A DNA stretch of 64,000 bases, taken from assembly GCF_004402595.1 (NCBI RefSeq), contig NZ_SOFY01000021.1, positions 63,235 to 127,234 on the forward strand, given 5' to 3'. The position numbers and the translations under genes are program-made. This stretch comes from Cryobacterium shii. GTDB taxonomy: Bacteria; Actinomycetota; Actinomycetes; Actinomycetales; Microbacteriaceae. The stretch's first letter is position 1, and each line of letters opens with the position of its first letter. Of the stretch, positions 38,914 through 47,035 are shown piece by piece. Under the pieces are notes generated by a model. It had not been told where the DNA came from. It saw only the letters and a list, made by a program, of their open reading frames with translations, and did no database searches.

Positions 38914-40619
38914 GCAATGGCCTCCTCGGCCTCGGTGGGGTGGTCCAGGTTCGTGGTGCTCTGCATCGCGCCTGCATCGTGCAGCCCGGCGTGCATTCCG
39001 GTGCCGGGGTCGCCGCCGCCTCGGCGCCAGAGCACGGTCCGCGCCAGTTCGGGGCGGCTGTCGGGGAAGTCGGAACGGTGGTGCGCGCCACGCGATTCCT
39101 CGCGGGCGAGGGCGGCGGCCACGGTCGCCCTGGCCAGGTCGAGCAGGTTCGCATCCTCGTATGCCCGAACGTGCATATTGACGTCGGCGGGCTGCTCGGG
39201 CTTCATTCTCCACCCGGCCAGGGCCACGGATGCGGCGGCGAGGCCCTCTCCGCTGCGGAGGACTCCGGCGCTCTCCCACATCAGGCGCTGCACGTCGGAC
39301 CGGTCGACAGCGGTGGCGTTCGCGGGTGTCGCGCTCGTGGTGATGGTTGAGGCGGCCAGGACCCTCCCGGGTGAGTCCGTCCACCCCGAGTGGACCGGCC
39401 CGTCCGAGGGAAGCCGCAGGGCGCGCACGGCGCGGTCGGCGAACACGGCCGCCTCCAGCAGCGAATTCGAGGCCAGACGATTGGCACCATGGGCCCCGGT
39501 GCGGGCGACCTCGCCGACGGCGAAGAGTCCGGGCAGGGAGCTGCGTCCCCAGATGTCGGTGTGCACGCCACCCATCCAGTAGTGCGCTGCCGGGGCGACC
39601 GGGATCGGCAGGGCGGCCCAGTCCAGGCCGGCGTCGCGGCACGCCGCGGTGATGGTCGGGAAGCGCCGTTCAAGCAGGTCACGGCCGAGGGCGGTGGCGT
39701 CCAGCAGCACGGGTGCGCCGTTCTGGCGCGCCATTTCACGGGCGATGCCGCGGGCCACGATGTCGCGTGGGGCCAGTTCGGCGCCGGGGTGGACGCCCTG
39801 CATGAATCGGTGGCCGTGGATGTTGCGCAGCACGGCGCCCTCGCCCCGAACCGCCTCGGAGACCAGGGGAGTGCCCGGCACGGCCAGAGCCGTGGGATGG
39901 AACTGGTAGAACTCCAGGTCGGCGACGACGGCTCCGGCCCGCCAGGCTGCCGCCACGCCGTCGCCGGTGGCCACGGACGGGTTGGTGGTGTGCGGATACA
40001 GCGCGCCGGCGCCGCCGGTGGCCAGGATCACGTTGTCGGCCCGCGTGGTGCGCAGGTCCCCGTCCGGTCCGAGCAGCACGGCTCCGGTGACCCGGCCGTC
40101 CTGCACCGTCAGGTCGGTGAGCATGGTGTGTTCCCGGATGCTCAGGCCGCCCTGTGTCGCGGCGCCGGACTCCCGGAGGGAGCGGGTCCGAGCCGCGCGC
40201 TCGTGCACGGTCGCCACGAGGGCGGCCTGGATGGCGGCGCCGGTGGCGTCTCCGCCGGCATGCAGCACGCGGGACCGCGAGTGGGCCGCCTCCAGCCCGC
40301 GCGTGACGCCGGACTCGTCGCGGTCGAAGTCCACCCCGAACCTGATCAGGTCGCGCACGCGGGCCGGTCCCTCCGAGCAGAGCACGCGCACGGCGACCGG
40401 GTCGCACAGGCCGGCCCCGGCCCTGATCGTGTCGAGGTAGTGCGAGTCGACGGAGTCGTCGGAGAACATGGCGGCGGCGATCCCGCCCTGGGCGTAGCGG
40501 GTGTTGCTCTCGGGCAGCCCGGCCTTGGTGACGAGTGTCACCCGGTGGCCGGCATCCGTCGCCCGGACCGCGGCGATCAGCCCTGCCAGTCCGCTGCCGA
40601 CCACGAGCACGCGGGTCAT
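38907..40619 (-). CDS. nadB: L-aspartate oxidase
   Basis: FAD enzyme that oxidises aspartate to iminoaspartate, the substrate of NadA. The start ATG at 40619 lies one base from the nadA stop. 570 residues: the N-terminal FAD-binding GSGLAGLIAAVRA, LPESNTRYAQGGIAAA, HAGGDATGAAI, YQFHPTALAVPGTPLVSEAVRGEGA and the GVHTDIWGRSSLPGLFAVGE region. The C-terminal helical bundle is complete. It overlaps nadC by seven bases, so NadB and NadC are probably made in a coupled manner. Confidence 0.95.
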   Translation of the reverse strand: MTRVLVVGSGLAGLIAAVRATDAGHRVTLVTKAGLPESNTRYAQGGIAAAMFSDDSVDSHYLDTIRAGAGLCDPVAVRVLCSEGPARVRDLIRFGVDFDRDESGVTRGLEAAHSRSRVLHAGGDATGAAIQAALVATVHERAARTRSLRESGAATQGGLSIREHTMLTDLTVQDGRVTGAVLLGPDGDLRTTRADNVILATGGAGALYPHTTNPSVATGDGVAAAWRAGAVVADLEFYQFHPTALAVPGTPLVSEAVRGEGAVLRNIHGHRFMQGVHPGAELAPRDIVARGIAREMARQNGAPVLLDATALGRDLLERRFPTITAACRDAGLDWAALPIPVAPAAHYWMGGVHTDIWGRSSLPGLFAVGEVARTGAHGANRLASNSLLEAAVFADRAVRALRLPSDGPVHSGWTDSPGRVLAASTITTSATPANATAVDRSDVQRLMWESAGVLRSGEGLAAASVALAGWRMKPEQPADVNMHVRAYEDANLLDLARATVAAALAREESRGAHHRSDFPDSRPELARTVLWRRGGGDPGTGMHAGLHDAGAMQSTTNLDHPTEAEEAIAC

Positions 40620-40620
40620 G

Positions 40621-41961
40621 TCAGGCGCCTGTGCCGGTGGAGCTGGTCGAGCCGGCGGGGAGAGCGGCGGGCGGCCTGGCCGCGAGCATCCGTTCGAGTG
40701 CCACACGGGCGTGGCCGGCGACCTTCTGGTCGACCGTGATGCGGTTGACCACCTCCGCCGGCTGCTCCGCGGTGCCGACGAGAGCCTCGAGCACCCAGGC
40801 GAGGTAGCCGGAGTGGATGCGGTACATCGTGGAGCAGGGGCAGATCACCGGGTCGAGGCAGAAGATCGTGTGCTCGGGGTGCTCTGCGGCCAGGCGCTGC
40901 ACCAGGTTGATCTCGGTGCCGATGGCGAAGGTCGAGCCGGCCGGGGCGGCCTCGATGGCCTTCTTGATGTAGTCGGTGGAGCCGTATTCGTCCGCTGCGT
41001 CGACGACGGCCATCGGGCACTCCGGATGCACGATCACGCGCACGTCGGGGTGCTCCAGCCGTGCGGCGGTGATCTGGTCAACCGTGAAGCGTTTGTGCAC
41101 GCTGCAGAAACCGTGCCACAGGATGACCTCCGCGTCGCCCAGTTCGTCGGCGGTGCTGCCGCCGAGGGGCTTGCGCGGATTCCACATCGGCATGTGCTCG
41201 AGAGGGATGCCCATCGCTTTGGCGGTGTTCCGGCCGAGGTGCTGGTCGGGGAAGAACAAGACGCGGCGGCCTCGCGCGAACGCCCACTCCAGCACGGTCT
41301 CCGCGTTGGAGGAGGTGCAGACGATGCCGCCGTGCTCACCGCAGAAGGCCTTGAGCGCGGCGGAGGAATTCATGTAGGTGACCGGGATCACCGGCACCCG
41401 GCCGTCGGCATCCGGCTCGGTGCCGTACAGGTCCTCGAGCTGTTCCCAGCAGTCCGTGACGGAGTCGATGTCAGCCATGTCGGCCATCGAGCAGCCGGCG
41501 GCGAGGTTGGGCAGGATGACGGCCTGATCGGGCGTGGAGAGCAGGTCGGCGGTCTCCGCCATGAAGTGAACGCCGCAGAAGATGATCGCCTCGGCGTCCG
41601 GCCGGCTCTTCGTGGCCTGGGCCAGCTGGAAGGAGTCGCCCACGAAGTCGGCGTGCTGGAGCACCTCGTCCCGCTGATAGAAGTGCCCGAGCACGACGAC
41701 CCGGTCGCCGAGCGTCTCCTTGGCGGCACGGATGCGCTCGCCCAGTTCCTCGGTCGTCGCGAGTCGGTACCGCTCCGGCAGGGCACCCTGGCGCGGTGAC
41801 CCGGTCGGAAGCACGTCACCCATGGATGACCCCGGACCGTAGCCCGGCGTTCCGGAATCGAACTCCCACGGGCCGGCGGCGAGGTCGGGGCTGCAGGTGC
41901 TGCCGGCGGCCGCCCCCGTTTTGATGAGCCGGATGGTGCGGTCAACCGATGCAATGGTCAT
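40621..41961 (-). CDS. nadA: Quinolinate synthase A
   Basis: 4Fe-4S enzyme condensing iminoaspartate and dihydroxyacetone phosphate to quinolinate. 446 residues, longer than E. coli NadA (347) owing to an N-terminal extension of about 70 residues common in actinobacteria. Motifs are VVVLGHFYQRDEV, NLAAGCSMADM (Cys157), GIVCTSSNAE (Cys215) and VICPCSTMYRI (Cys374/376), giving three cluster ligands. The second gene of the NrtR operon, it starts 65 bp after the nrtR stop. Confidence 0.96.
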   Translation of the reverse strand: MTIASVDRTIRLIKTGAAAGSTCSPDLAAGPWEFDSGTPGYGPGSSMGDVLPTGSPRQGALPERYRLATTEELGERIRAAKETLGDRVVVLGHFYQRDEVLQHADFVGDSFQLAQATKSRPDAEAIIFCGVHFMAETADLLSTPDQAVILPNLAAGCSMADMADIDSVTDCWEQLEDLYGTEPDADGRVPVIPVTYMNSSAALKAFCGEHGGIVCTSSNAETVLEWAFARGRRVLFFPDQHLGRNTAKAMGIPLEHMPMWNPRKPLGGSTADELGDAEVILWHGFCSVHKRFTVDQITAARLEHPDVRVIVHPECPMAVVDAADEYGSTDYIKKAIEAAPAGSTFAIGTEINLVQRLAAEHPEHTIFCLDPVICPCSTMYRIHSGYLAWVLEALVGTAEQPAEVVNRITVDQKVAGHARVALERMLAARPPAALPAGSTSSTGTGA

Positions 41962-42026
41962 GCTGTTACTCCTCGGTGTTCAGAAAAGCGGTACTCGGAA
42001 AAACAAAACTCGGCAGGGGTCACGGT

Positions 42027-42719
42027 TCAGCCGATCGCGGGCCCGAACGGCCCCAGGTCGGTCGCGTTGACGGAATCGTTGTAGCGGTAGAGCCGCGGCG
42101 GGCGGTGCGGCACTCCCGCCACACGCTGGCCGGTGTCGACGACGGTGCCGGACGACTCGATGGTGCGGCGGAAGTTGGCCGGGTCGAGGGCCTTCTGCAG
42201 CACGGCTTCGTGCACATCGCGCAGCTGCGCCAGGGTGAAGGTCTCGCCGAGGAAGGCGTGCGCGATCCGGGAGTACTCGACTTTGGTGCGGAGGCGCCAG
42301 AGGGCATATTCCACGATGCGGTTGTGGTCGAACGCGAGGGGCGGGAGCCGGTCGGCCGGGAACCACTGCACGTTCTCGTCCACGACCGCAAGGGCGGCCT
42401 CGCCGGTCTCCACCAGCGCCCAATAGACGACCGAGACGACCCGGCCTCCGGGGGAGCGACCCGGGTCGCCGAAGGTGTACAGCTGCTCCAGGTACTTGGG
42501 AGTCAGTCCCGTGGTCTCGCGCAGGGTTCGGGCGGCGGCGGCGGCCAGTTCCTCGTCGGCCGGAAGGTCCCCGCCGGGCAGTGCCCACTGGCCGAGGTGC
42601 GGCTCGCGGGTGCGACGCACCAGAGGAAGCCACAGCGTCGAAAGGTCGGACGCGGGATCCGGCCTGAGCGTGAAGATGACCGTTGACACGGCAAGTGCCG
42701 CCTGAAGCTGTCCGGTCAT
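42027..42719 (-). CDS. nrtR: NrtR-type Nudix-related regulator of NAD biosynthesis
   Basis: 230 residues: an N-terminal Nudix fold (1-145) and a C-terminal winged helix (about 150-230, EYSRIAHAFLGETFTLAQLRDVHEAVL ... NFRRTI). The Nudix box GDLPADEELAAAAARTLRETTGL is degenerate, with Thr in two places where catalytic Glu is expected, as in NrtR repressors that bind ADP-ribose instead of hydrolysing it. It heads the nadA-nadB-nadC operon on the same strand and is preceded by two matching palindromes, which supports autoregulation and control of the whole operon. GAGGGGAAG serves as Shine-Dalgarno. Confidence 0.85.
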   Translation of the reverse strand: MTGQLQAALAVSTVIFTLRPDPASDLSTLWLPLVRRTREPHLGQWALPGGDLPADEELAAAAARTLRETTGLTPKYLEQLYTFGDPGRSPGGRVVSVVYWALVETGEAALAVVDENVQWFPADRLPPLAFDHNRIVEYALWRLRTKVEYSRIAHAFLGETFTLAQLRDVHEAVLQKALDPANFRRTIESSGTVVDTGQRVAGVPHRPPRLYRYNDSVNATDLGPFGPAIG

Positions 42720-42740
42720 CGCGTCTTCCCCTCAGTAAAA

Positions 42741-42753
42741 GTCAATCTGACTC
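42741..42753. promoter_or_regulatory. Candidate NrtR operator 1
   Basis: AGTCA-ATC-TGACT, perfect inverted repeat, 22 bp upstream of the nrtR start and downstream of the presumed promoter. Confidence 0.55.
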
Positions 42754-42770
42754 TAACTGGTGGGACCATC

Positions 42771-42776
42771 TTATAG
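42771..42776 (-). promoter_or_regulatory. Probable -10 box of the nrtR-nad operon
   Basis: TATAAG on the minus strand, lying between the two AGTCA palindromes. Confidence 0.45.
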
Positions 42777-42788
42777 TCATCCTGACCA
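42776..42788. promoter_or_regulatory. Candidate NrtR operator 2
   Basis: AGTCA-TCC-TGACC, one mismatch from a perfect inverted repeat, 35 bp from operator 1 and abutting the -10 box. Confidence 0.5.
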
Positions 42789-42801
42789 GAACTCACAACC
42801 T

Positions 42802-43569
42802 TTACCCAGTGGGGCCGCCGCCGAGGTGCGGGGCGGACGTCGCCGGAGCCGTAAGGTGCCCGGCGCTCTTGCCGGTGAAACCCCAGATGGTGACCCGGAA
42901 CATCGCTTCGATCACGATAGGGCCGCTCATTTTCGATGCGCCGAGAGTGCGTTCGACAAAAGTGATGGGAACCTCCGTCACCTTCAACCGGGCCCGGACG
43001 GCGTGCAACAGCATGTCGATCTGGAAGCAGTACCCCAGGCTCTCCACGCTCGAGAGCTTCATCCGTTCGAGTGCGCGGGCGCTGTAGACGCGATATCCGC
43101 CGGTCACGTCACTCTGCTTCAGCCGCAGCAGGATCCGCGAATAGACGGACCCTCCGCGGGACAGCAGCCGCCGGTGCCAGGGCCAGTTCTGAACCTTCCC
43201 GCCGGGAATCCAGCGGGAGCCCATCACCACGTCGGCCGACTTCGCGGCCTCAAGCAGTGCGGGCAGTTGTTCGGGCAGGTGCGATCCGTCCGCGTCGAGC
43301 TGCACCAGCTGGTCATAGCCGCGGGACAGCCCCCAGGTGAAAGCCTCCAGATACGCGGCGCCCAGACCGTCCTTGCTGGATCGGTGCAACACGTGCACCT
43401 GGATGTCGCCGACGGCCAGGGAATCGGCCAGCTGTCCGGTCCCGTCCGGCGACGCATCGTCGACGACGAGCACGTCCGCGTCGGGAACGCTCGCTCGAAC
43501 GCGGCCGACGATCGAGAGGATGTTGTCGCGTTCGTTGTAGGTCGGGATGACGACCAGGGTGTGGGGCAT
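42802..43569 (-). CDS. Polyprenyl-phosphate mannosyltransferase (Ppm1/DPM1-like)
   Basis: 255 residues, GT2 family: TLVVIPTYNERDNI, VVDDASPDGTG, the DxD in QLDADGSHLPEQL, GSRWIPGGKV and QIDMLLHAV with the late ITFVERTLGASKMS. These match enzymes that move mannose from GDP-mannose to polyprenyl phosphate on the inner face of the membrane. Actinobacterial Ppm1 can be fused to a lipoprotein acyltransferase; here it is not. It is encoded four bases after the GT-C gene, whose product would use the polyprenyl-phospho-mannose. Confidence 0.9.
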   Translation of the reverse strand: MPHTLVVIPTYNERDNILSIVGRVRASVPDADVLVVDDASPDGTGQLADSLAVGDIQVHVLHRSSKDGLGAAYLEAFTWGLSRGYDQLVQLDADGSHLPEQLPALLEAAKSADVVMGSRWIPGGKVQNWPWHRRLLSRGGSVYSRILLRLKQSDVTGGYRVYSARALERMKLSSVESLGYCFQIDMLLHAVRARLKVTEVPITFVERTLGASKMSGPIVIEAMFRVTIWGFTGKSAGHLTAPATSAPHLGGGPTG

Positions 43570-43573
43570 GTTG

Positions 43574-45133
43574 CTACCTTGCCAGTTCGATGATGAGGGT
43601 GCGGTTGACGGTCGTGGTCGCCATGACCGTGAAGCCAAGACTCTGCAGGGTGCGGATGTCGGTCCCCGACGTGTTCTGGCCGCTGCCCAGGTACTGCAGC
43701 ACCCAGACCCGGTCGGTGCCGGTGAGTCTTTCGGTGACCCAGTCCAGCGGCACCGTCAGGTCCCAGAGCCCCGGAGTCGCGTCGAACGGGCGGGACAGGG
43801 TGATGTCGCGCAGGCCCTGGAAGGCTGCGGGGTAGAGGTGCAGGGCCAGGCGGGGCTTGCGGGAGGGCCGCACGCTCTCGTCGAACACGACCGCGTCTCC
43901 GGGCAGGGCGCCCGCCTGCACGACGGCGGCGGCCTGGCGCCAGTCGCTGCCCTCGTTCTTGCCGAACGGGCCGCGCTGGGCGACATAGGTCGGCGCCATG
44001 AGCAGTGCGATCAGCATCAGCACCCCGGTCTGAGCCCAGAAGGGCCGGAGCCGTGCGATGCCGAGACCCACGGCGATCGCGACGGCCGGCGTGCAGATCG
44101 ACAGGTAGCGCATCGAGTACATCGGGGAGATCAGTTGCGTGCCGATGAGCAGGGTGGCGCTCGGAACGAGCATCCAGGCCAGGGCCACCGAGAGGGCGGC
44201 GCGGTCTTGCGCAGTGGCGGCCAGCCGCCCGCGACCGGCGTACACCAGAACGACCGCCAGCAGGACCAGAGCCCACGCGGCGATCGCCAGCGACGGATTG
44301 CCGAACCACTGGTTCACCGCCGCCGTCAGCACCGAGGTCGGCGGCCGGCGGCCGATGAAGGCGATCTGCTCCCGCTGGTTCAGCGCCTCGATGATCACGG
44401 GGGTGGCCAGGGCGACGCCGGCGGTGCTGGCCAGCGCCCAGGACCTGATGCGCGCCCGGCGGTCCGGCCGCCAGGGCGTCCACAGCCAGACGAAGAGGGC
44501 GAACACCGGGATCAGGAGCAGGACGTAGAGGAACAGGTAGATCCCCAGGGCGAGCAGCGCGGAGTAGCCGGCCCACAGCCCGATGCGCGTGGCCGTGGTG
44601 CTGGTTCTGCTCGTGCGCAGGATGTGCAGCAGCAGGACCGCCAGCCAGACCACAACGGCCGTGGCGATGGCCGCGGATCGGGCCTCGGCACCCATGTTCG
44701 TCACGCGGGGGAGCATCAGGAAGACCAGAGCCGAAACCGTCGCGACCGAGGTGGAGACGAGGCGACGCGCCAGAACGAAGGTTCCGGCGGTCGCAACGCC
44801 GACGGCGATGGCGCTGGGTAGCCGGGTGGACAGCTCGGATGCCCCGAACAGCTCGATCCAGAAATGCAGGCCCAGGTAGTAGGCGCCGTGCACGGCGTCG
44901 ACGTTGCCCAGCATCGCCACCAGTTTCGGGATCGATCGCTCGGCCGACATCACGCTGGCCGCTTCGTCACCCCAGTACGAAGGTCGCCAGGATCCGGCGA
45001 AGGGCACGAGGAAACCGAGCGTCCCGAGCAGCGCGGGCAAGCCGTATCTCAGCCAAGGACTCCGGGTTCGCCGCAGTGCCAGGGCTGATTGGTTTGGGCG
45101 AAGCAGCCGGGGGACAACAGACAGGAAGGACAC
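43574..45133 (-). CDS. GT-C family membrane glycosyltransferase, likely mannosyltransferase
   Basis: 519 residues with about eleven membrane helices in residues 28-400 and a soluble C-terminal domain of about 110 residues. The acidic pair YWGDEAASV at about residue 52 in the first extracytoplasmic loop is the GT-C (ArnT/PMT-like) metal and acceptor site. It probably uses the polyprenyl-phosphate sugar made by the next gene to decorate a lipoglycan or protein outside the membrane; the acceptor is unknown. The GTG start is six bases from TAACGT, so it is probably leaderless. Confidence 0.85.
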   Translation of the reverse strand: MSFLSVVPRLLRPNQSALALRRTRSPWLRYGLPALLGTLGFLVPFAGSWRPSYWGDEAASVMSAERSIPKLVAMLGNVDAVHGAYYLGLHFWIELFGASELSTRLPSAIAVGVATAGTFVLARRLVSTSVATVSALVFLMLPRVTNMGAEARSAAIATAVVVWLAVLLLHILRTSRTSTTATRIGLWAGYSALLALGIYLFLYVLLLIPVFALFVWLWTPWRPDRRARIRSWALASTAGVALATPVIIEALNQREQIAFIGRRPPTSVLTAAVNQWFGNPSLAIAAWALVLLAVVLVYAGRGRLAATAQDRAALSVALAWMLVPSATLLIGTQLISPMYSMRYLSICTPAVAIAVGLGIARLRPFWAQTGVLMLIALLMAPTYVAQRGPFGKNEGSDWRQAAAVVQAGALPGDAVVFDESVRPSRKPRLALHLYPAAFQGLRDITLSRPFDATPGLWDLTVPLDWVTERLTGTDRVWVLQYLGSGQNTSGTDIRTLQSLGFTVMATTTVNRTLIIELAR

Positions 45134-45139
45134 GCGTTC

Positions 45140-45145
45140 ACGTTA
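45140..45145 (-). promoter_or_regulatory. -10 box of leaderless GT-C gene promoter
   Basis: Minus-strand TAACGT with six bases to the GTG at 45133. Confidence 0.5.
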
Positions 45146-45183
45146 GGCCAGCTTTTTCGACCTCACCAGTCGGGGCACGCCGG

Positions 45184-45234
45184 TCTGTGCTGACTCCCAG
45201 ACTGTGCCGACTCCCCGACTGTGCAGACCCCCGG
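45184..45234. repeat. Three 17-bp tandem repeats
   Basis: Units TCTGTGCTGACTCCCAG, ACTGTGCCGACTCCCCG and ACTGTGCAGACCCCCGG, in the 142-bp gap between divergent genes. Confidence 0.8.
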
Positions 45235-45263
45235 ACAGACGTGATGCGGCGGAGCCTGACCGC

Positions 45264-45269
45264 TAGGCT
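45264..45269 (+). promoter_or_regulatory. -10 box of leaderless C-N hydrolase promoter
   Basis: TAGGCT six bases before the ATG at 45276. Confidence 0.55.
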
Positions 45270-45275
45270 GGCGCC

Positions 45276-46103
45276 ATGATCGATCCTGACGTGTCGAGCG
45301 GTGCCGCTTTCGGTGTGGCCGTCGCCCAGTTCGCCCCCGGCCCCGACTCGGGCATCAACGTCGCCGCGATGCGTGAGCTGGCGAGGACGGCGGTCGCCCG
45401 CGGTGCCCGCCTGATCGTGTTCCCCGAATACTCCGCGTTCTTCGAACCCGTCATGGGGCCCTCGTTCGTGGCGGCAGCCCAGCCGCTGGACGGGCCGTTC
45501 GTGATGCAACTGGCCGGGATCGCCCGGGAGCTCGGCATTCATGTCGTGGCCGGGATGCTGGAATCGACCACCGACACCAGTCGTTTCTCCAACACCATCG
45601 TGGCCCTGGATCCGGCCGGTGCCCTGGTCGCTAAGTACCGCAAGCTCCACCTCTACGATGCGTTCGGCGACCAGGAATCGCGCTGGGTGCTGCCCGGCAC
45701 GGTGGAGGAGCCCGAAACCTTCGACGTGGGCGGGCTCCGCGCGGGACTGCAGACGTGTTACGACATCCGTTTCCCTGAGGTCACCCGGCGCCTGGTGGAC
45801 GCCGGGGCCGACCTGGTGCTGGTGCCGGCCGAGTGGGTGCGGGGGCCGCTCAAGGAGGCGCACTGGCGCACCCTGGTCACCGCGCGCGCCCTGGAAAACA
45901 CGGTCTACGTGGCTGCGGCCGACCACGCGCCGCCGGTGGGGGCCGGCAACAGCATGGTCGTGGATCCCATGGGAGTGGAACTGGTCACGATCGGCGAGAC
46001 GACGGATGTCGCGGTCGCCTGGGCGGCGCCGGGGCGGGTTCGGGCCGTTCGCGCCCTCAACCCCGCGGTCGAGCTGCGCCGCTTCGCGGTGGTGCCGCGT
46101 TAG
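45276..46103 (+). CDS. Carbon-nitrogen hydrolase (nitrilase superfamily)
   Basis: 275 residues, an amidase-type member of the nitrilase superfamily with the full Glu-Lys-Cys triad: Glu51 in VFPEYSAF, Lys123 in YRKLHLYD and Cys161 in QTCYDIRFPE. It is close to the Nit/NitFhit branch in length and motifs, which includes deaminated-glutathione amidases; the substrate is not known. The stop overlaps the stop of the convergent DUF7882 gene. Confidence 0.93.
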   Translation: MIDPDVSSGAAFGVAVAQFAPGPDSGINVAAMRELARTAVARGARLIVFPEYSAFFEPVMGPSFVAAAQPLDGPFVMQLAGIARELGIHVVAGMLESTTDTSRFSNTIVALDPAGALVAKYRKLHLYDAFGDQESRWVLPGTVEEPETFDVGGLRAGLQTCYDIRFPEVTRRLVDAGADLVLVPAEWVRGPLKEAHWRTLVTARALENTVYVAAADHAPPVGAGNSMVVDPMGVELVTIGETTDVAVAWAAPGRVRAVRALNPAVELRRFAVVPR

Positions 46104-46504
46104 CTTTCGGTGGCGATCGTGTCCTGGGAGGCCGGAGCGGCCCGCACGGTGAATTTCTGATCCGGGCGGTGGGTGCGTTCGGGGCGGTCTGGTCGCTCCG
46201 GGTCGGCCATGGCCCTCTCCTCGCCGGTGGCGACGAGTCCCTGCGAGCTGTTCGCTGACCGGGTGAGCTGGGCGAGCCAGAGCGGGTTGATGCTGGGCGG
46301 CTGGCCACCCGAGAACTTGAAATACAGGGGGATGGCGGGGTGCAGCCACGCGGAGCTTCGCCCGTCTCCCGCCTCGGCGGCGTTCCGCCAGGAGAGCAGG
46401 AAGCTCTCACCGCGGCGGAGCTTCTGCACGATCACGATTTGGAGATGCGCCAAAATCCGGTCGTCGAATTCGACCGTGACTCTGTCATACGTCAAGGAGC
46501 CCAT
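46100..46504 (-). CDS. DUF7882-like small protein of Microbacteriaceae
   Basis: 134 residues. The first 95 match a family common in Microbacteriaceae: MGSLTYDRVTVEFDDRILAHL, VIVQKLRRGESFLLSW, GDGRSSAWLHPAIPLYFKF, NPLWLAQLTRSANSSQGL. Some members are annotated as ATP-dependent DNA ligase-like, but no ligase motif is present, so function is unknown. The C-terminal 40 residues are charged and Pro-rich. Its TAA stop shares bases with the TAG stop of the convergent nitrilase gene. Confidence 0.82.
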   Translation of the reverse strand: MGSLTYDRVTVEFDDRILAHLQIVIVQKLRRGESFLLSWRNAAEAGDGRSSAWLHPAIPLYFKFSGGQPPSINPLWLAQLTRSANSSQGLVATGEERAMADPERPDRPERTHRPDQKFTVRAAPASQDTIATES

Positions 46505-46775
46505 GGATTTCGCTCTCAATCGGTTGCGCTTGCCCCGGACCCTGGAGCGTGAAGGATCCGTTTCGCAGCCCCGGGTAGTGACTTCAGTTTGGCCGCTTTG
46601 CCTCCTCTTGACAAGAGAATTGCCGGTGGGGTCGAAACGGGGGCCGTCCTCGACTCCGGTGGGACATGTTCCTTCTGCCCGTTTCGCCGCACAATGCCAG
46701 GGACAGGCGCGCTGGTCCGTCGTACCGTCCTGACCGGCAGTGATCTGCACCGAGTCAGGGAAGGCGGAAAACGCA

Positions 46776-46994
46776 ATGGACACGTTCAACTGGGTCTACT
46801 CCATCCCGCTGATTGCGATAATCGGCGGGATCACCGTGGCCATGTACGCGATTTATCTCAAGAACAAGCATGGTGGTGAGGAGGGCACGGCCGGGCTCGA
46901 GAACGCGGCCCTCAACCGGCAGGTCCTGGACCGGCTGGACTCCATCGACGCCCGGCTGGCGGCGGTCGAGAAGTCTCTTCGAGAACACGCCTGA
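46776..46994 (+). CDS. Small single-helix membrane protein with coiled-coil tail
   Basis: 72 residues: one membrane helix at about 7-26 (VYSIPLIAIIGGITVAMYAI), a basic stop (KNKHGG), and an amphipathic coil at about 38-70 (LNRQVLDRLDSIDARLAAVEKSLRE). The ATG at 46776 is preferred to the upstream in-frame start because translation would otherwise add a polar peptide before the helix. The Shine-Dalgarno is weak (GGCGGA). It resembles small envelope proteins of the phage-shock type in layout only; function is unknown. Confidence 0.72.
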   Translation: MDTFNWVYSIPLIAIIGGITVAMYAIYLKNKHGGEEGTAGLENAALNRQVLDRLDSIDARLAAVEKSLREHA

Positions 46995-47035
46995 ACGAGA
47001 ACGGTTCAGTCGCGCTCGGTTCAGTCGCGCTCCCA

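Noticed and set aside
42741-42788. Reading the AGTCA palindromes as promoters for the upstream mannosyltransferase gene.
   Set aside because: That gene is on the same strand and ends at 42802, so the gap controls only nrtR and the genes after it.
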